64,000 nucleotides of DNA, taken from positions 124,001-188,000 of the forward strand of contig NZ_JGZN01000003.1 of assembly GCF_000741715.1 (NCBI RefSeq), read 5' to 3'. Below are positions 26,169-36,010 of this stretch, one piece after another. The notes under the pieces are model-generated. The model did not search any database and was not told the DNA's origin. It worked only from the letters and a program-made list of their open reading frames with translations. How positions within the stretch are numbered: the first letter of the stretch is position 1; each line of letters starts with the position of its first letter. Made by a program: the position numbers and the translations under genes. This DNA comes from Bifidobacterium saguini DSM 23967. GTDB lineage: Bacteria > Actinomycetota > Actinomycetes > Actinomycetales > Bifidobacteriaceae.

Positions 26169-27395
26169 ATGGGCGTATTGAGAGCACTGGGCGATTCATT
26201 CTCGGGAACGCTCGCCGATCAGTGGAAAGACATCTTCACTGCAGGAAGATTTGATGAACACGTCGTAGTGGCACCGGGCGTGCTGCAGAGTACGAACCGT
26301 GGGCGGGGTGCGAATGTACGCGGATCCGAAGGCGTTATTACCAGCGGTTCGCTGATTTATGTACCGGAAAACACGGCAGCGTTTATTTTCAGTGGCTCCG
26401 GTATCGAAAATGTGATTTCTCAGCCGGGCACATACGAGTACCAGAATGGACAACAATCGATTTTCAATGGTGGCGGCATCGGTGAATCACTGTTCAGCCA
26501 AATGGGCGAGCGCCTCGGTTACGGTGGTATCAGCGGCGATTACAAGCGAATCGCATTCGTAAACTTGCGGGAAATTCGCGATATTAAATTCGGCACCCGC
26601 GGCCCACTGATGTATAACGACAAGTTTTATGGCACGGATTTGGAAATCTTCGCGTATGGGTCGTTCGCTATCAAAGTGATTGATCCAGTGCGTTTCGTTC
26701 GTAATTTTGTGCCGCCGAACGTTATGTCGTACACGTTTGATGATCCTGCTGCGCGCTCCCAAGTGCTTTCGGACTTTCTGCAGTCGTTTATTGTGGCTGT
26801 TAATTCGCTGTCTGCAGAATGCCGCATTTCGCAATTGCCGGCAAAAGCCAATGAAATAGCACAATGCGTTCATTCGGATCCGGCAAATGCTGGAACATGG
26901 CGTGAGCGTTTCGGATTTGACTGCGTCAAAGTCTCTATTGAAAACATTGAATTCTCGCCGGAATCGCGCGAGCTGGTCAAACAGTTCTCGTCCAATAAGA
27001 TGAACGTCAAAGCATATGAGGGCGTTTCTGTTGAAGCTGGCAACATGGCGGCTCAGCAGAAGATCGCGCAGGGTATTCAAGACGGCGGTTTGGGCGAGAT
27101 GGGCGGCATGCTATTCGGCATGAACATGGCGCAAGGTCTTGGGCCGGTGGGACAGATGCCGGGTACTCCTGGAGCTGGTGCTTGGCCGGGGCAGCCAACT
27201 GCCGCATCGGTAACGAATCCGTCTTCTGAGATTGCACCTGCTGAACCAGCTGCATCAGCGTCTGCTGTGAAACCGCAGGCTTTGTCGCTGGACGATCAAC
27301 TGAATGCGGTGAAAAAGCTTAAGGAATTGCTGGACGCTGGCATTCTTTCTCAGGATGAGTTTGACGCCAAGAAGAAACAGATTCTTGGGTTGTGA
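26169..27395 (+). CDS. SPFH-domain protein with C-terminal SHOCT motif (YdjI/virion-core-like)
   Basis: 408 residues. The YdjI-like/virion-core SPFH family includes an early VVAPGVLQSTNRGRG, VPENTAAFIFSGSGI and a stomatin-type core (to ~residue 285). A Gly/Met/Pro-rich linker (GGMLFGMNMAQGLG) follows. A SHOCT motif at the end (LDDQLNAVKKLKELLDAGIL, then SQDEFDAKKKQIL) is typical of oligomerising or phage-lysis-related proteins. AAGGAAAC precedes ATG 26169. Family members scaffold membrane microdomains and react to membrane damage. Last gene of the cluster. Confidence 0.82.
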   Translation: MGVLRALGDSFSGTLADQWKDIFTAGRFDEHVVVAPGVLQSTNRGRGANVRGSEGVITSGSLIYVPENTAAFIFSGSGIENVISQPGTYEYQNGQQSIFNGGGIGESLFSQMGERLGYGGISGDYKRIAFVNLREIRDIKFGTRGPLMYNDKFYGTDLEIFAYGSFAIKVIDPVRFVRNFVPPNVMSYTFDDPAARSQVLSDFLQSFIVAVNSLSAECRISQLPAKANEIAQCVHSDPANAGTWRERFGFDCVKVSIENIEFSPESRELVKQFSSNKMNVKAYEGVSVEAGNMAAQQKIAQGIQDGGLGEMGGMLFGMNMAQGLGPVGQMPGTPGAGAWPGQPTAASVTNPSSEIAPAEPAASASAVKPQALSLDDQLNAVKKLKELLDAGILSQDEFDAKKKQILGL

Positions 27396-27457
27396 GGTGA
27401 GTACAACGCAATAGGTTTGCGTCATATTGGTGCTCTGAGAGGATGATTGCAACAAAC

Positions 27458-27500
27458 AAGTGCCGCGACCACGCGATGATTCGCTATGGTCGCGGCACTT
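27458..27500. terminator. Bidirectional terminator
   Basis: AAGTGCCGCGACCA (27458-27471) pairs perfectly with TGGTCGCGGCACTT (27487-27500). It separates the SPFH gene (+) from the aldo/keto reductase gene (-). Confidence 0.85.
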
Positions 27501-27525
27501 GCTCTATGAGGGCTGTGGTAATCAA

Positions 27526-28503
27526 TCAGCCCACGTGACGCTCGAAGCGGTGGAAGCCGGTGATTTTGTCGATTTCGGTCATGGCATCAGCCGGGATTTC
27601 GAAGCCCGAAGCCTTGATGTTGTTTTCCAGCTGGCTCGGCTTAGATGCGCCGGCGATGACGCAGCTGATTTCCGGATGCTGCAGAATCCAAGCCATTGAC
27701 AGAATCGGCAGGTTCGTGCCGAGTTCATCGGCCACCTTGCGCAGCTGCTCGACCTTGTCGAGGTTTTCGTCGGTCAGCAGGTCGTTGATCTGATGGTCGG
27801 ACTGCCAGGTTGCACGGGAGCCGGCCGGCAGCGGCTGACCCTTGCGGTACTTGCCGGTCAGCAGGCCCTGAGCCAGCGGGGAGAACGTGGTGATGCCGAT
27901 GCCGAGCTTGCGGCAGGTGCCCATGATTTCATGCTCGATGTAGCGGTCGTTCAGGTTGTACTGCGGCTGCACCACGGTGATCGGGTACAGGTTGTAGCGG
28001 TCGATGATGCGCTGTGCCTCTTCAAGACGAGCGGAGCCCCATTCCTCGGAAACGCCGTAGTAGAGCACCTTGCCCTGAGCCACCAGATCGCTCATGGCGC
28101 GCAGGGTTTCGGTCAGATCGGTGGTCTCGTCGAAACGATGGCAGAAGTACATGTCCAGGTAATCAAGCTGCATGTTCTTCAGCGTCTGATCAATGCTCTC
28201 GAAGATGTGCTTGCGGGACAGGCCGCGGTCGTTCACGCCTTCGCCGGTGGGGAAGAAGACCTTGCTGGAGATGACCAGTTCCTTGCGTGGATATTCCTTT
28301 AGCACTTCGCCGAGGAATCGCTCTGCTGCACCACCTGAGTAGGCGTCGGCGCAGTCGAAGAAGTCGATGCCGTTATCGTACGCCAGCTTCACGGTTTGCT
28401 TGGCTACATCTTCGGCGGCGGTGCCCTTGAGGTCGGTGACCCAGCTGCCCAGTGCGACCTCACTGATTTTCAGACCGGACTTGCCAACGCTGCGATACTT
28501 CAT
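27526..28503 (-). CDS. Aldo/keto reductase
   Basis: 325-residue TIM-barrel NADPH oxidoreductase of the AKR family (Kv-beta/YghZ-like). The tetrad is visible: Asp and Tyr in DCADAYSGGAAERFLGE, Lys in ISSKVFF and His in YFCHRFDE. The cofactor end reads VIAGASKPSQLENN. Start ATG 28503 (MKYRSVGKSGLKISEVALG) follows GAAGGAGC, while the longer frame from 28572 is not supported. Substrate cannot be read from sequence. It is monocistronic. Confidence 0.9.
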   Translation of the reverse strand: MKYRSVGKSGLKISEVALGSWVTDLKGTAAEDVAKQTVKLAYDNGIDFFDCADAYSGGAAERFLGEVLKEYPRKELVISSKVFFPTGEGVNDRGLSRKHIFESIDQTLKNMQLDYLDMYFCHRFDETTDLTETLRAMSDLVAQGKVLYYGVSEEWGSARLEEAQRIIDRYNLYPITVVQPQYNLNDRYIEHEIMGTCRKLGIGITTFSPLAQGLLTGKYRKGQPLPAGSRATWQSDHQINDLLTDENLDKVEQLRKVADELGTNLPILSMAWILQHPEISCVIAGASKPSQLENNIKASGFEIPADAMTEIDKITGFHRFERHVG

Positions 28504-28754
28504 TGTTGCTCCTTCGTTGTTGAGTACTTGCGCGGTGTGGTTTGCGGTGGCTCCCATACGCGCACATGCCATTTATCGATAATATCACGGTGTCTCCGTG
28601 AGCGCTAACAATTCATATTGAAACAGTTCAACCACACTTGAACGCAAGCTGACATGAGTTGGTCGCGCGTGTCGTGCCTGATATGGACATTGAACGCTAT
28701 GGCAGCCCCGTGATTGTTATCTTGGTGTGCGGTTACGCCGATGAAAGGAACAAT

Positions 28755-30191
28755 ATGGCGGAAGCGGCGACGATAGCAGTGTTTTGCGTGGCACTGTTCG
28801 TCAGCGTCGGATTCGGATGGTCGATTATTCCAGCGTTGCTTATCGGCGTAGTGGTATTCACCGGTTACGGTTTGGCGCGAAAAGTTCCATTGAGTGACAT
28901 AGCAAAGCAAGCTGCCGGTAGCATGCGCGCCGCTTCAACGGTACTAATTACATTCGTACTTATCGGTTTGCTGACTTCACTATGGCGAGCAAGCGGCACG
29001 ATTGCCTATATCGTGGCTCATGCGGCGTCGGTTATTCACCCGATTACGGTGATTCCGCTCAGTTTTCTTTTATGTGCAGGCATGTCCGTGCTTACCGGAT
29101 CATCATTCGCCAGCGCAGCCACAATGGGCACCATCTGCATGTCGCTCGGGCTGACCATGAACGCAAATCCAATCATGTTAGGAGGCGCGATTCTAGCAGG
29201 CGTGTATGTAGGCGATCGATGCTCACCTGTATCCACGAGTGCACTGCTCGTAGCCCAGCTCACGCACACTAATCTGTTCAACAATCTTGGACGCATGGTA
29301 CGCACCGGTGCCGTACCATTTGTGATCAGTTGTCTGATTTATGTGGCGTTTGCGGTGCTGGATACGGTGTCCGGAACGCAATCATCAGGCTCCATTGGCA
29401 AGGCTGGCTCGTCAATAAACAGCTCGGCAAGTATTGCTGCGCTCTTTTCCTCGACCTTTCATCTCCATTGGGTAACAATCTTGCCGGCTGTAGCCGTAGT
29501 AGTGCTTGCGCTGATGCGAGTGGATGTTCGCCTCATCATGATTACCAGCATTGCCGTTTCGGCGGTGGTCTGTGTTGCATTGCAGGACATGGGAGTGGTC
29601 GATTTGCTGCACCTGCTGGTATTTGGATATCGTTCCAGTAATCCTCAGGTCGCCGTGCTGCTCAATGGCGGAGGCATGATTTCCATGTTTACCGTGATGG
29701 CCATCGTATGCATTTCCGCTGCCTATTCAGGCATTTTCGCGCAAACGCATATGTTGAATCATCTACAAGACGCGATATTGGCATTGTCGGAACACGTTGG
29801 AACGATTACGGCCACTGTTATTACGGCGGTGGGCGCAGCCATGCTGGCCTGCAACCAGACCTTGGCCATCATGCTCACGCATCAGCTCTGCGAAGGATTG
29901 TATCGTTCACCTCAGCAAGCCGTGCACAGTGGGAATCCCTCTGATGCCAAGCGCGCTGCGGCAGCCGATGCTGATCGTCGCTCTCGGTTGGCGCTCTCCA
30001 TCGAGGATTCGGCCGTGGTAATTGCGCCGATGGTACCGTGGGCGATTGCCGGTGCCGTGCCATTGGCCACCATCAATGCGCCCACGTCCAGTCTTATCGC
30101 AGCTGTTTTTCTCTATGTACTGCCGCTGTCGCGCATTATCGAGGAACTATGCTCAAAGCATAGGTTGTTTATAGCTGCACGAACACGGTAG
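28755..30191 (+). CDS. NhaC-type Na+/H+ antiporter
   Basis: 478 residues, about 11-12 hydrophobic helices across the whole length. It shows NhaC-like segments such as LTGSSFASAATMGTICMSLG and GVYVGDRCSPVSTSALLVAQ, the latter typical of the family's conserved centre. AAAGGAAC precedes ATG 28755; an upstream in-frame start lacks one. It would exchange Na+ (or an organic acid in NhaC-like subgroups) for protons. The gene overlaps the convergent lactonase gene by 23 bases, so the two transcripts are antisense there. Confidence 0.85.
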   Translation: MAEAATIAVFCVALFVSVGFGWSIIPALLIGVVVFTGYGLARKVPLSDIAKQAAGSMRAASTVLITFVLIGLLTSLWRASGTIAYIVAHAASVIHPITVIPLSFLLCAGMSVLTGSSFASAATMGTICMSLGLTMNANPIMLGGAILAGVYVGDRCSPVSTSALLVAQLTHTNLFNNLGRMVRTGAVPFVISCLIYVAFAVLDTVSGTQSSGSIGKAGSSINSSASIAALFSSTFHLHWVTILPAVAVVVLALMRVDVRLIMITSIAVSAVVCVALQDMGVVDLLHLLVFGYRSSNPQVAVLLNGGGMISMFTVMAIVCISAAYSGIFAQTHMLNHLQDAILALSEHVGTITATVITAVGAAMLACNQTLAIMLTHQLCEGLYRSPQQAVHSGNPSDAKRAAAADADRRSRLALSIEDSAVVIAPMVPWAIAGAVPLATINAPTSSLIAAVFLYVLPLSRIIEELCSKHRLFIAARTR

Positions 30192-31347
30192 GAGAACCAG
30201 AAGGAAGATCAGCAGTGCGCGTAGGTGTGCCATCGTCATCAAGCTGGAATACGGTCACATTATTGGAAACCTCATTCGCTACCAGCAGTAGATTGCCGAG
30301 CGGTAGAATATGGCGCGGACGACTACCGACACAATCAATGCCGTGACCTTGCCAGCCTGGCCTTCCTGTCGGAGCCAAACGATGCAATTGCTCACCATCC
30401 CAGCCCAGTGCCACGATACGCTCCGAACCGCGGAGTCCAATATAGGTAATTCCTGCAATCTTGCTCGCCGCAGCATTGTCAGGTTGCAGCGAGCGCCAAG
30501 GCTCAAAAGCTAGTGAAGCCGCTTGGTCAGCCGGGTCTCCACCAAGCTCAACGGTTTGCAGCACTTGGATATCGATAGGCGTGTCTGCGTCGGCGGTAGG
30601 GCCAAGCAATGTGACCGTATTGCCCCACTCGCCGACTACTGCCACACGCCAGTCGTGTGCAGTAGTGCTGCCGGCTACCGGCAGAAGATGCATATCGCGC
30701 GGGCCGGTGCCAGGTGCTAGATGCACGGCACCATCGCGTACCAATTGGCCGGACTCCCAGTGATGCACATAAATACGGTCGGCACCCAGATCAGTGGAGA
30801 GCACGCGGCCATCAGGCAACGGAAGAATCCAATGTGCATGAGGTCCTTCCTGAGCAGGCAGCGGGCCACGGCCCTCTCCGGTCAGCACCTGCGCAGCCTC
30901 CAGCACCGCACCATCGGCGGCTATCGGATGCACACAGACATGACCGTCGGCGTAGCAGGCCACGATGAGATGCTTGTTACCTGAATCATCCGCGCAGATC
31001 ACGGCATGGGTGGGGCTTGCTCCCAGTGTTGCGACGTGGGAAAGCTCGGTAAGGTGCACGTTGTTGCTGTTGCCCTGTTCAATGCGGAATGCGGCTACCT
31101 CATTGGTGTCTTCAAGCACGGCATAGAGCAGATTGCCGTCGCGCTCAATCCAGGTGGGGGAGGGTATGGCGGCCAGCACGCCCGCTTTGCGCAATGCAAT
31201 CGAAGGAGCGTTATTGCCGTCGTTTGCTGCCGAAGCAAAAATCTCTAATGCCTCTATACCGGGGCAGTGCGAGCCGCGAATACTTCCAAAACCGCCAGTA
31301 AGCGTCGTTGCATAACCATTGTTGTTCATCGCAGTCGATTCAGTCAT
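30169..31347 (-). CDS. 6-phosphogluconolactonase-type seven-bladed lactonase
   Basis: 392 residues of the YbhE/Pgl beta-propeller family. Repeated blades include LLYAVLEDTNEVAAF, HLIVACYADGHVCVHPI, EGPHAHWILPLPDGR, GTGPRDMHLLPVAG and PRHILPLGNLLLVANEVSNNV. The family hydrolyses 6-phosphogluconolactone or other lactones. Bifidobacteria use the fructose-6-phosphate shunt, so the physiological substrate is unsure. Start ATG 31347 (MTESTAMNN) is chosen, and ATG 31329 is an alternative. The last 23 bases overlap the antiporter gene. Confidence 0.75.
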   Translation of the reverse strand: MTESTAMNNNGYATTLTGGFGSIRGSHCPGIEALEIFASAANDGNNAPSIALRKAGVLAAIPSPTWIERDGNLLYAVLEDTNEVAAFRIEQGNSNNVHLTELSHVATLGASPTHAVICADDSGNKHLIVACYADGHVCVHPIAADGAVLEAAQVLTGEGRGPLPAQEGPHAHWILPLPDGRVLSTDLGADRIYVHHWESGQLVRDGAVHLAPGTGPRDMHLLPVAGSTTAHDWRVAVVGEWGNTVTLLGPTADADTPIDIQVLQTVELGGDPADQAASLAFEPWRSLQPDNAAASKIAGITYIGLRGSERIVALGWDGEQLHRLAPTGRPGWQGHGIDCVGSRPRHILPLGNLLLVANEVSNNVTVFQLDDDGTPTRTADLPSGSPTVFVQL

Positions 31348-31418
31348 GATGCCTAATCTACTCATGTCAGCCCCGAATGTGTATTGGCTGCCTCAGATAA
31401 TTGCCTGTCGACATAGAA

Positions 31419-31482
31419 GAACTACTAATATATGAGTAATTCTTGGTATTTAAGGCCTAAATCACTCATATATTAGTAGTTC
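31419..31482. terminator. Long AT-rich inverted repeat after the glycosylase gene
   Basis: Perfect 19-bp arms GAACTACTAATATATGAGT (31419-31437) and its complement (31464-31482). The 26-base loop contains ATTTAAGGCCTAAAT, itself nearly palindromic. The right arm includes the stop codon of the minus-strand glycosylase gene. It is probably its terminator, although the low GC is unusual for this genome. Confidence 0.6.
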
Positions 31483-32045
31483 AACGCAAGGTGTTCCCGC
31501 TGGAAAGCGCTGCGATAGGCGGCGATAAGGTCCGGCAGTCGCATCGAGGCATTGGCTGGGCTGGTGGAGGGCAGTTGAATCATGCCAATGGCGATGCCGG
31601 ATTCGACAAGGTGCGGCTCGATAAGTTTGCGATAAAGCTGTGCGGCTTTCGCGCCGGTAGTGAAGATATGCGATATTGGTGCGTTGCGCAGAATCGGCAC
31701 TAAATCATTGGGCACTGCATTGCGAATACTGGCATCGCTGGCGCCGGTGATATCGCAGGAGGCGATGACATCCCACAGTGCAATGCCGTGGCGCAAGGCG
31801 AATGCGCGGCGGGATTCAGCCGAATCGCCTGCACGATCGTTCAGGTTGGCGGGATCGGCGAATAGTGCTTCCATGACCGGCCAAAACCGATTGCGCGGAT
31901 GCATGTAGTAGAACGCCGCTTCGCGGGACTTAGGGCTCGGCATTGACCCGAGAATCAGGATTCTCGATTCGCTATTCCACACTGGTCCGAATTCATGCTC
32001 CACATGGATGAACTGTTTAGCCGATGCTGCATTCATGTTGTCCAT
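31473..32045 (-). CDS. Hypoxanthine/uracil-type DNA glycosylase (UDG superfamily)
   Basis: 190 residues. The motif ILGSMPSPKSREAAFYYMHP followed by RNRFWP near residue 30 and HGIALWDVIASCDITGASD are characteristic of the small DNA-deoxyinosine glycosylase branch of the UDG superfamily. It removes deaminated bases for excision repair. No signal peptide. The start at ATG 32045 (MDNMNAAS) has an alternative Met4. It is divergent from dnaE, so the two replication/repair genes share an upstream region. Confidence 0.82.
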   Translation of the reverse strand: MDNMNAASAKQFIHVEHEFGPVWNSESRILILGSMPSPKSREAAFYYMHPRNRFWPVMEALFADPANLNDRAGDSAESRRAFALRHGIALWDVIASCDITGASDASIRNAVPNDLVPILRNAPISHIFTTGAKAAQLYRKLIEPHLVESGIAIGMIQLPSTSPANASMRLPDLIAAYRSAFQREHLALNY

Positions 32046-32250
32046 CCTAGCTATCGATATTGGATGGTATTTGCCGGTGAAGGTTCGACCACGAGATTTC
32101 TAGCGTTGTACCAAGTACATGGAAAAACGACTCTGGAAAGAGGCATGCTTCCCGCAGATTATCCCGTTAACGAATCCGATTCCATACTGGTTCGCCAAGC
32201 ATCCGGTACTTATCTACCGGTACTCGTTATCGGAATATACGGTTCGACAC

Positions 32251-35200
32251 ATGAGTGGAACCGGGAGTTTTGTACACCTGCACAATCACACGCATTATTC
32301 GCTATTGGATGGTGCGTCTAGAATCCCTGATCTGGTGAATCGGGTAGCCGAACTTGGCATGCCGGCCGTTGGCATTACCGATCACGGCAATATGCACGGC
32401 GCGTACGAACTCTGGCGCACTGCTATAGACCGTGGCATCAAGCCGATCATCGGTATTGAAGCGTACATAACGCCGGAAACAGCGCGTCAGGATCCTATGC
32501 GCGTCAACTGGGATACGAACTGGAACCCTGATCTTGACGAGAAACATCGCCGCCGCAACCCGAACGACGTGTCTGGAGGCGGCTGGTATACGCATCTGAC
32601 CATGTGGGCGGAAACCGACGAGGGGCTTTCCAGCCTCATCAAGGCATCCTCTATCGCAAATCTCGAAGGACGAGTGGCGAAATATCCGCGCATGGACAAG
32701 GATGTGCTTTCTCGATATTCGAGGGGCGTGATTGCCTCGTCGGGTTGTCCGTCGGGCATTGTTCAGACTCGTCTGCGGCTTGGTCAGTTCGACGAGGCGT
32801 TGCGTGCAGCGGGCGAGCTGCAAGATATCTTCGGCAAAGACAATTTCTTCATCGAGTTGATGAATCACGGTCTGGAGATTGAAAACCAGGTATCCAATGA
32901 TTTGCTGATGATTGCGAGGAAACTGAAGGCGCCGTTGCTCGCCACAAATGATTCACATTACGTGCGTGCCGAAGACGCGAGTGCTCAGGACGCGATGTTG
33001 TGTATCAATTCGGGTGCGCGTCTGGCCGATCCAGACCGGTTCAAGTTCGCTGGTGCGGGCTACTACATCAAGTCGGCCGAAGAAATGAGCGAGTTATTTC
33101 GGGAATATCCTGAGGCCTGTGCCAATACATTGGCTATTGCCGAGCGCTGCAATGTCATGTTCGATGACAACGAAGACGGAGCGTTTATGCCGAGGTTCCC
33201 CTGCCCCGATGGTTGGGATGAAACCGGCCTGTTTTTGAAGAAGGTTGAAGAAGGCCTTGAACATCGCTATGACGGTAATCCGCCGTTGGAGGTGCTGAAG
33301 CAGGCGGATTACGAGTGTGGCGTAATCTGCCAGATGCAGTTCTGTGGTTATTTCCTGGTGGTGGCGGACTACATCAATTGGGCTAAAACGCACGGTGTAA
33401 TGGTCGGCCCAGGTCGCGGCTCGGCCGCTGGTGCGATGGTGGCCTATGCACTGGGCATCACGGAGCTGGATCCGTTGAAACATGGATTGATCTTCGAACG
33501 TTTTCTGAACCCGGAACGTGTGAGTTTGCCTGATATTGATGTGGATTTCGACCCGGTCGGCCGTGCGAAGGTGCTTGAATACGTGGCTGACAAGTATGGG
33601 CATGACAAAGTGGCGCAATGTGTGATTTACGGCACGATTAAGACGAAACAGGCTCTGAAGGATTCGGCGCGCATCATGGGCTACGACTTTTCGGTGGGTG
33701 ATGCAGCTACCAAGGCGTTGCCTCCGGCTGAAACAGGCGGCAAGGACATCAGCCTGCATGACATTTTCAATCCGAATGCGGAACGGTATGCTGAGGCACG
33801 CGAATACCGTGAACTGTACGATTCCAATCCGGATGTCAGGCGCATCACCGAGGAAGCTCAAGGAATCGAGGGGCTAATTCGTCAAACTGGCGTGCACGCT
33901 TGCGCCACCATCATGGGCAGCATTCCCATCACCGATGTCTCACCTTTGCTGGAACGCAAGGATGGCACTATCACCACTACGTTCGAATACCATACGTGTG
34001 AAACATTGGGCTTGGTCAAGATGGATTTCCTGGGTTTGTCCAATTTGACGGTCATTCGTGACACGCTCAGCAATATTGAGGCGAATGGTAAGCCGGCCAT
34101 CGACTACACGAAGATTCCGTTAGACGACAAGCCGACCTATCAGCTGCTCTCTCGAGGAGACACACTCGGCGTATTCCAGCTCGATTCCGATGGCATACGG
34201 TCCTTGCTCAAAACTATGAAACCTACCTGCTTTAATGATGTCGCCGCGTTGATTGCCCTGTACCGGCCTGGCCCGATGGGCATGCGATCGCACACCATGT
34301 ACGCGAGACGCAAGAACGGTCTGGAGCCAGTCGAACCCATTCACCCCGAACTGGATGAACCGTTGAGACAGGTGCTGGATGAAACGTACGGTCTGATTAT
34401 TTATCAGGAGCAGGTGCAGTCCGCCGCTCGAATCTTGGCAGGCTATTCGCTTGGCAAAGCAGATGTGCTGCGTCGAGCGATGGGTAAAAAGAAACCTGAA
34501 GTACTGGCTCGCGAGAAAGTGCCGTTCTTTGCCGGTATGAAGGAACATGGTTATTCCGAGGAAGCAGCTGAAGCCATCTGGAGGATTCTGGTTCCGTTTT
34601 CTGAATATGCGTTCAACAAGGCGCATTCTGCTGCGTATGGCTTGATTTCCTACTGGAATGCCTACCTGAAGACTCACTACCCGGTGGAGTTCATAGCTGC
34701 TTTGCTGCAAGGCGCGGCCGCGAACAAGGATAAGACTGCCTTGTATCTCGGCGAAGCGCGCCGCATGGGCATCCAGGTGCTCTCCCCGGATATCAACGAG
34801 TCGGTTTATGAGTATTCCGCTGTAGGCAATGACATACGCTTCGGCCTCGGAGCAATCCGCAACGTAGGCAAGCAGGCCGTTGCCGAAATCATTGCCGAAC
34901 GTGAAGGGCCACGCGGCCAATACAAGGATTTCATGGATTTCATCCGTCGTATTCCGTTGATGGTACTGAGCCGCCAGCTGATTGATTCCCTCATCAAGGC
35001 TGGTGCGTTTGATTCCACCGACTCCAGTCGTCGTGCTTTGAACGCTGTGAGCGATGCTGCTATTAATGTGATGATTCCAATCAAGCGCAAGCAGGAGCAA
35101 GGCCAGTTTGATCTGTTCTCCGATGATGAGGCTGGCGGGGTTGATGCTATGGGTGATGCTGGTATTACCGTGCCTGATGTAGAGGAGTGGGATAAGAAGA

Positions 35201-35832
35201 TCAAGCTGAATTTCGAGCGTGAGATGCTTGGCCTGTATGTGTCCGATCATCCGCTTTCTGGTTTGCAGGCAGTGTTGGCTGGCTTGCGTGAGATGTCAAT
35301 CACGCATTTGATTGATCGGGCTAAGACGATGCCTGATGATCAGCAGGTCACGCTTGCGGGTTTGATTACCGGTGTGGATCGGCGTATGTCGAAGAAGGGC
35401 AATCCGTGGGCGATCGTGACAATCGAGGATATGGAAAGCCGTATCCAGTGCATGTTCTTCGGTAAAGCGTATGAAGCTGCGGCCTCCGAGCTGGCTTTGG
35501 ATTCCGTGGTACAGATTCGCGGCTATGTGGAATTGCGCGATGAGACTGTATCGCTACGTTCCACAGAGTTGCAAGTCCTTAACCTAGAGGATGGCAATAC
35601 GCGCTCACTGACTATCATCTTGCCGTGGAACGCAGCCCATCGCGCGAACATGAACAGGCTCAGGCCAGTGCTGTTGAAATACCCGGGGCTCTGTGAAACT
35701 CAACTCGCTCTATTGGATGGGCAAGGCAATGCTCAGGTGCTCACACTTGGCGATCGGTTCCGTGTCAAACGAGACGCAGCGCTGTTCGCCGAACTCAAAA
35801 GTCTTTTCGGACCAAGATGCCTCGCTAACTGA
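32251..35832 (+). CDS. dnaE: DNA polymerase III alpha subunit DnaE
   Basis: 1193-residue replicative polymerase. The N-terminal PHP domain starts FVHLHNHTHYSLLDGA. Polymerase motifs include GPGRGSAAGAMVAYALGIT and the Asp-rich SLPDIDVDFD near residue 430. A helix-hairpin-helix, an OB fold (QVTLAGLITGVDRR) and a C-terminal tail follow, with a beta-clamp-like QGQFDLFSD at about residue 950. Start at ATG 32251 (MSGTGSFVHLH) matches the family N-terminus. The longer frame from 32119 adds an atypical 44 residues, and no clear ribosome-binding site helps. Divergent from the glycosylase gene. Confidence 0.95.
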   Translation: MSGTGSFVHLHNHTHYSLLDGASRIPDLVNRVAELGMPAVGITDHGNMHGAYELWRTAIDRGIKPIIGIEAYITPETARQDPMRVNWDTNWNPDLDEKHRRRNPNDVSGGGWYTHLTMWAETDEGLSSLIKASSIANLEGRVAKYPRMDKDVLSRYSRGVIASSGCPSGIVQTRLRLGQFDEALRAAGELQDIFGKDNFFIELMNHGLEIENQVSNDLLMIARKLKAPLLATNDSHYVRAEDASAQDAMLCINSGARLADPDRFKFAGAGYYIKSAEEMSELFREYPEACANTLAIAERCNVMFDDNEDGAFMPRFPCPDGWDETGLFLKKVEEGLEHRYDGNPPLEVLKQADYECGVICQMQFCGYFLVVADYINWAKTHGVMVGPGRGSAAGAMVAYALGITELDPLKHGLIFERFLNPERVSLPDIDVDFDPVGRAKVLEYVADKYGHDKVAQCVIYGTIKTKQALKDSARIMGYDFSVGDAATKALPPAETGGKDISLHDIFNPNAERYAEAREYRELYDSNPDVRRITEEAQGIEGLIRQTGVHACATIMGSIPITDVSPLLERKDGTITTTFEYHTCETLGLVKMDFLGLSNLTVIRDTLSNIEANGKPAIDYTKIPLDDKPTYQLLSRGDTLGVFQLDSDGIRSLLKTMKPTCFNDVAALIALYRPGPMGMRSHTMYARRKNGLEPVEPIHPELDEPLRQVLDETYGLIIYQEQVQSAARILAGYSLGKADVLRRAMGKKKPEVLAREKVPFFAGMKEHGYSEEAAEAIWRILVPFSEYAFNKAHSAAYGLISYWNAYLKTHYPVEFIAALLQGAAANKDKTALYLGEARRMGIQVLSPDINESVYEYSAVGNDIRFGLGAIRNVGKQAVAEIIAEREGPRGQYKDFMDFIRRIPLMVLSRQLIDSLIKAGAFDSTDSSRRALNAVSDAAINVMIPIKRKQEQGQFDLFSDDEAGGVDAMGDAGITVPDVEEWDKKIKLNFEREMLGLYVSDHPLSGLQAVLAGLREMSITHLIDRAKTMPDDQQVTLAGLITGVDRRMSKKGNPWAIVTIEDMESRIQCMFFGKAYEAAASELALDSVVQIRGYVELRDETVSLRSTELQVLNLEDGNTRSLTIILPWNAAHRANMNRLRPVLLKYPGLCETQLALLDGQGNAQVLTLGDRFRVKRDAALFAELKSLFGPRCLAN

Positions 35833-36010
35833 CTGCTGATTGTTTTTGCTGCCGATAGATGTTTCGTTACCCGCTGCAATGGAGAGAAGATAGAGGCCAT
35901 AGTTTTTGCCAGATTGAAAGCAGCGGTCGTAGCTGACAAAGCCAATTTACAATAAAAATACTTGCAGAATCCTTTGATAACAGGTTGTGGTGAGGAGGCT
36001 CATAGCAGAG

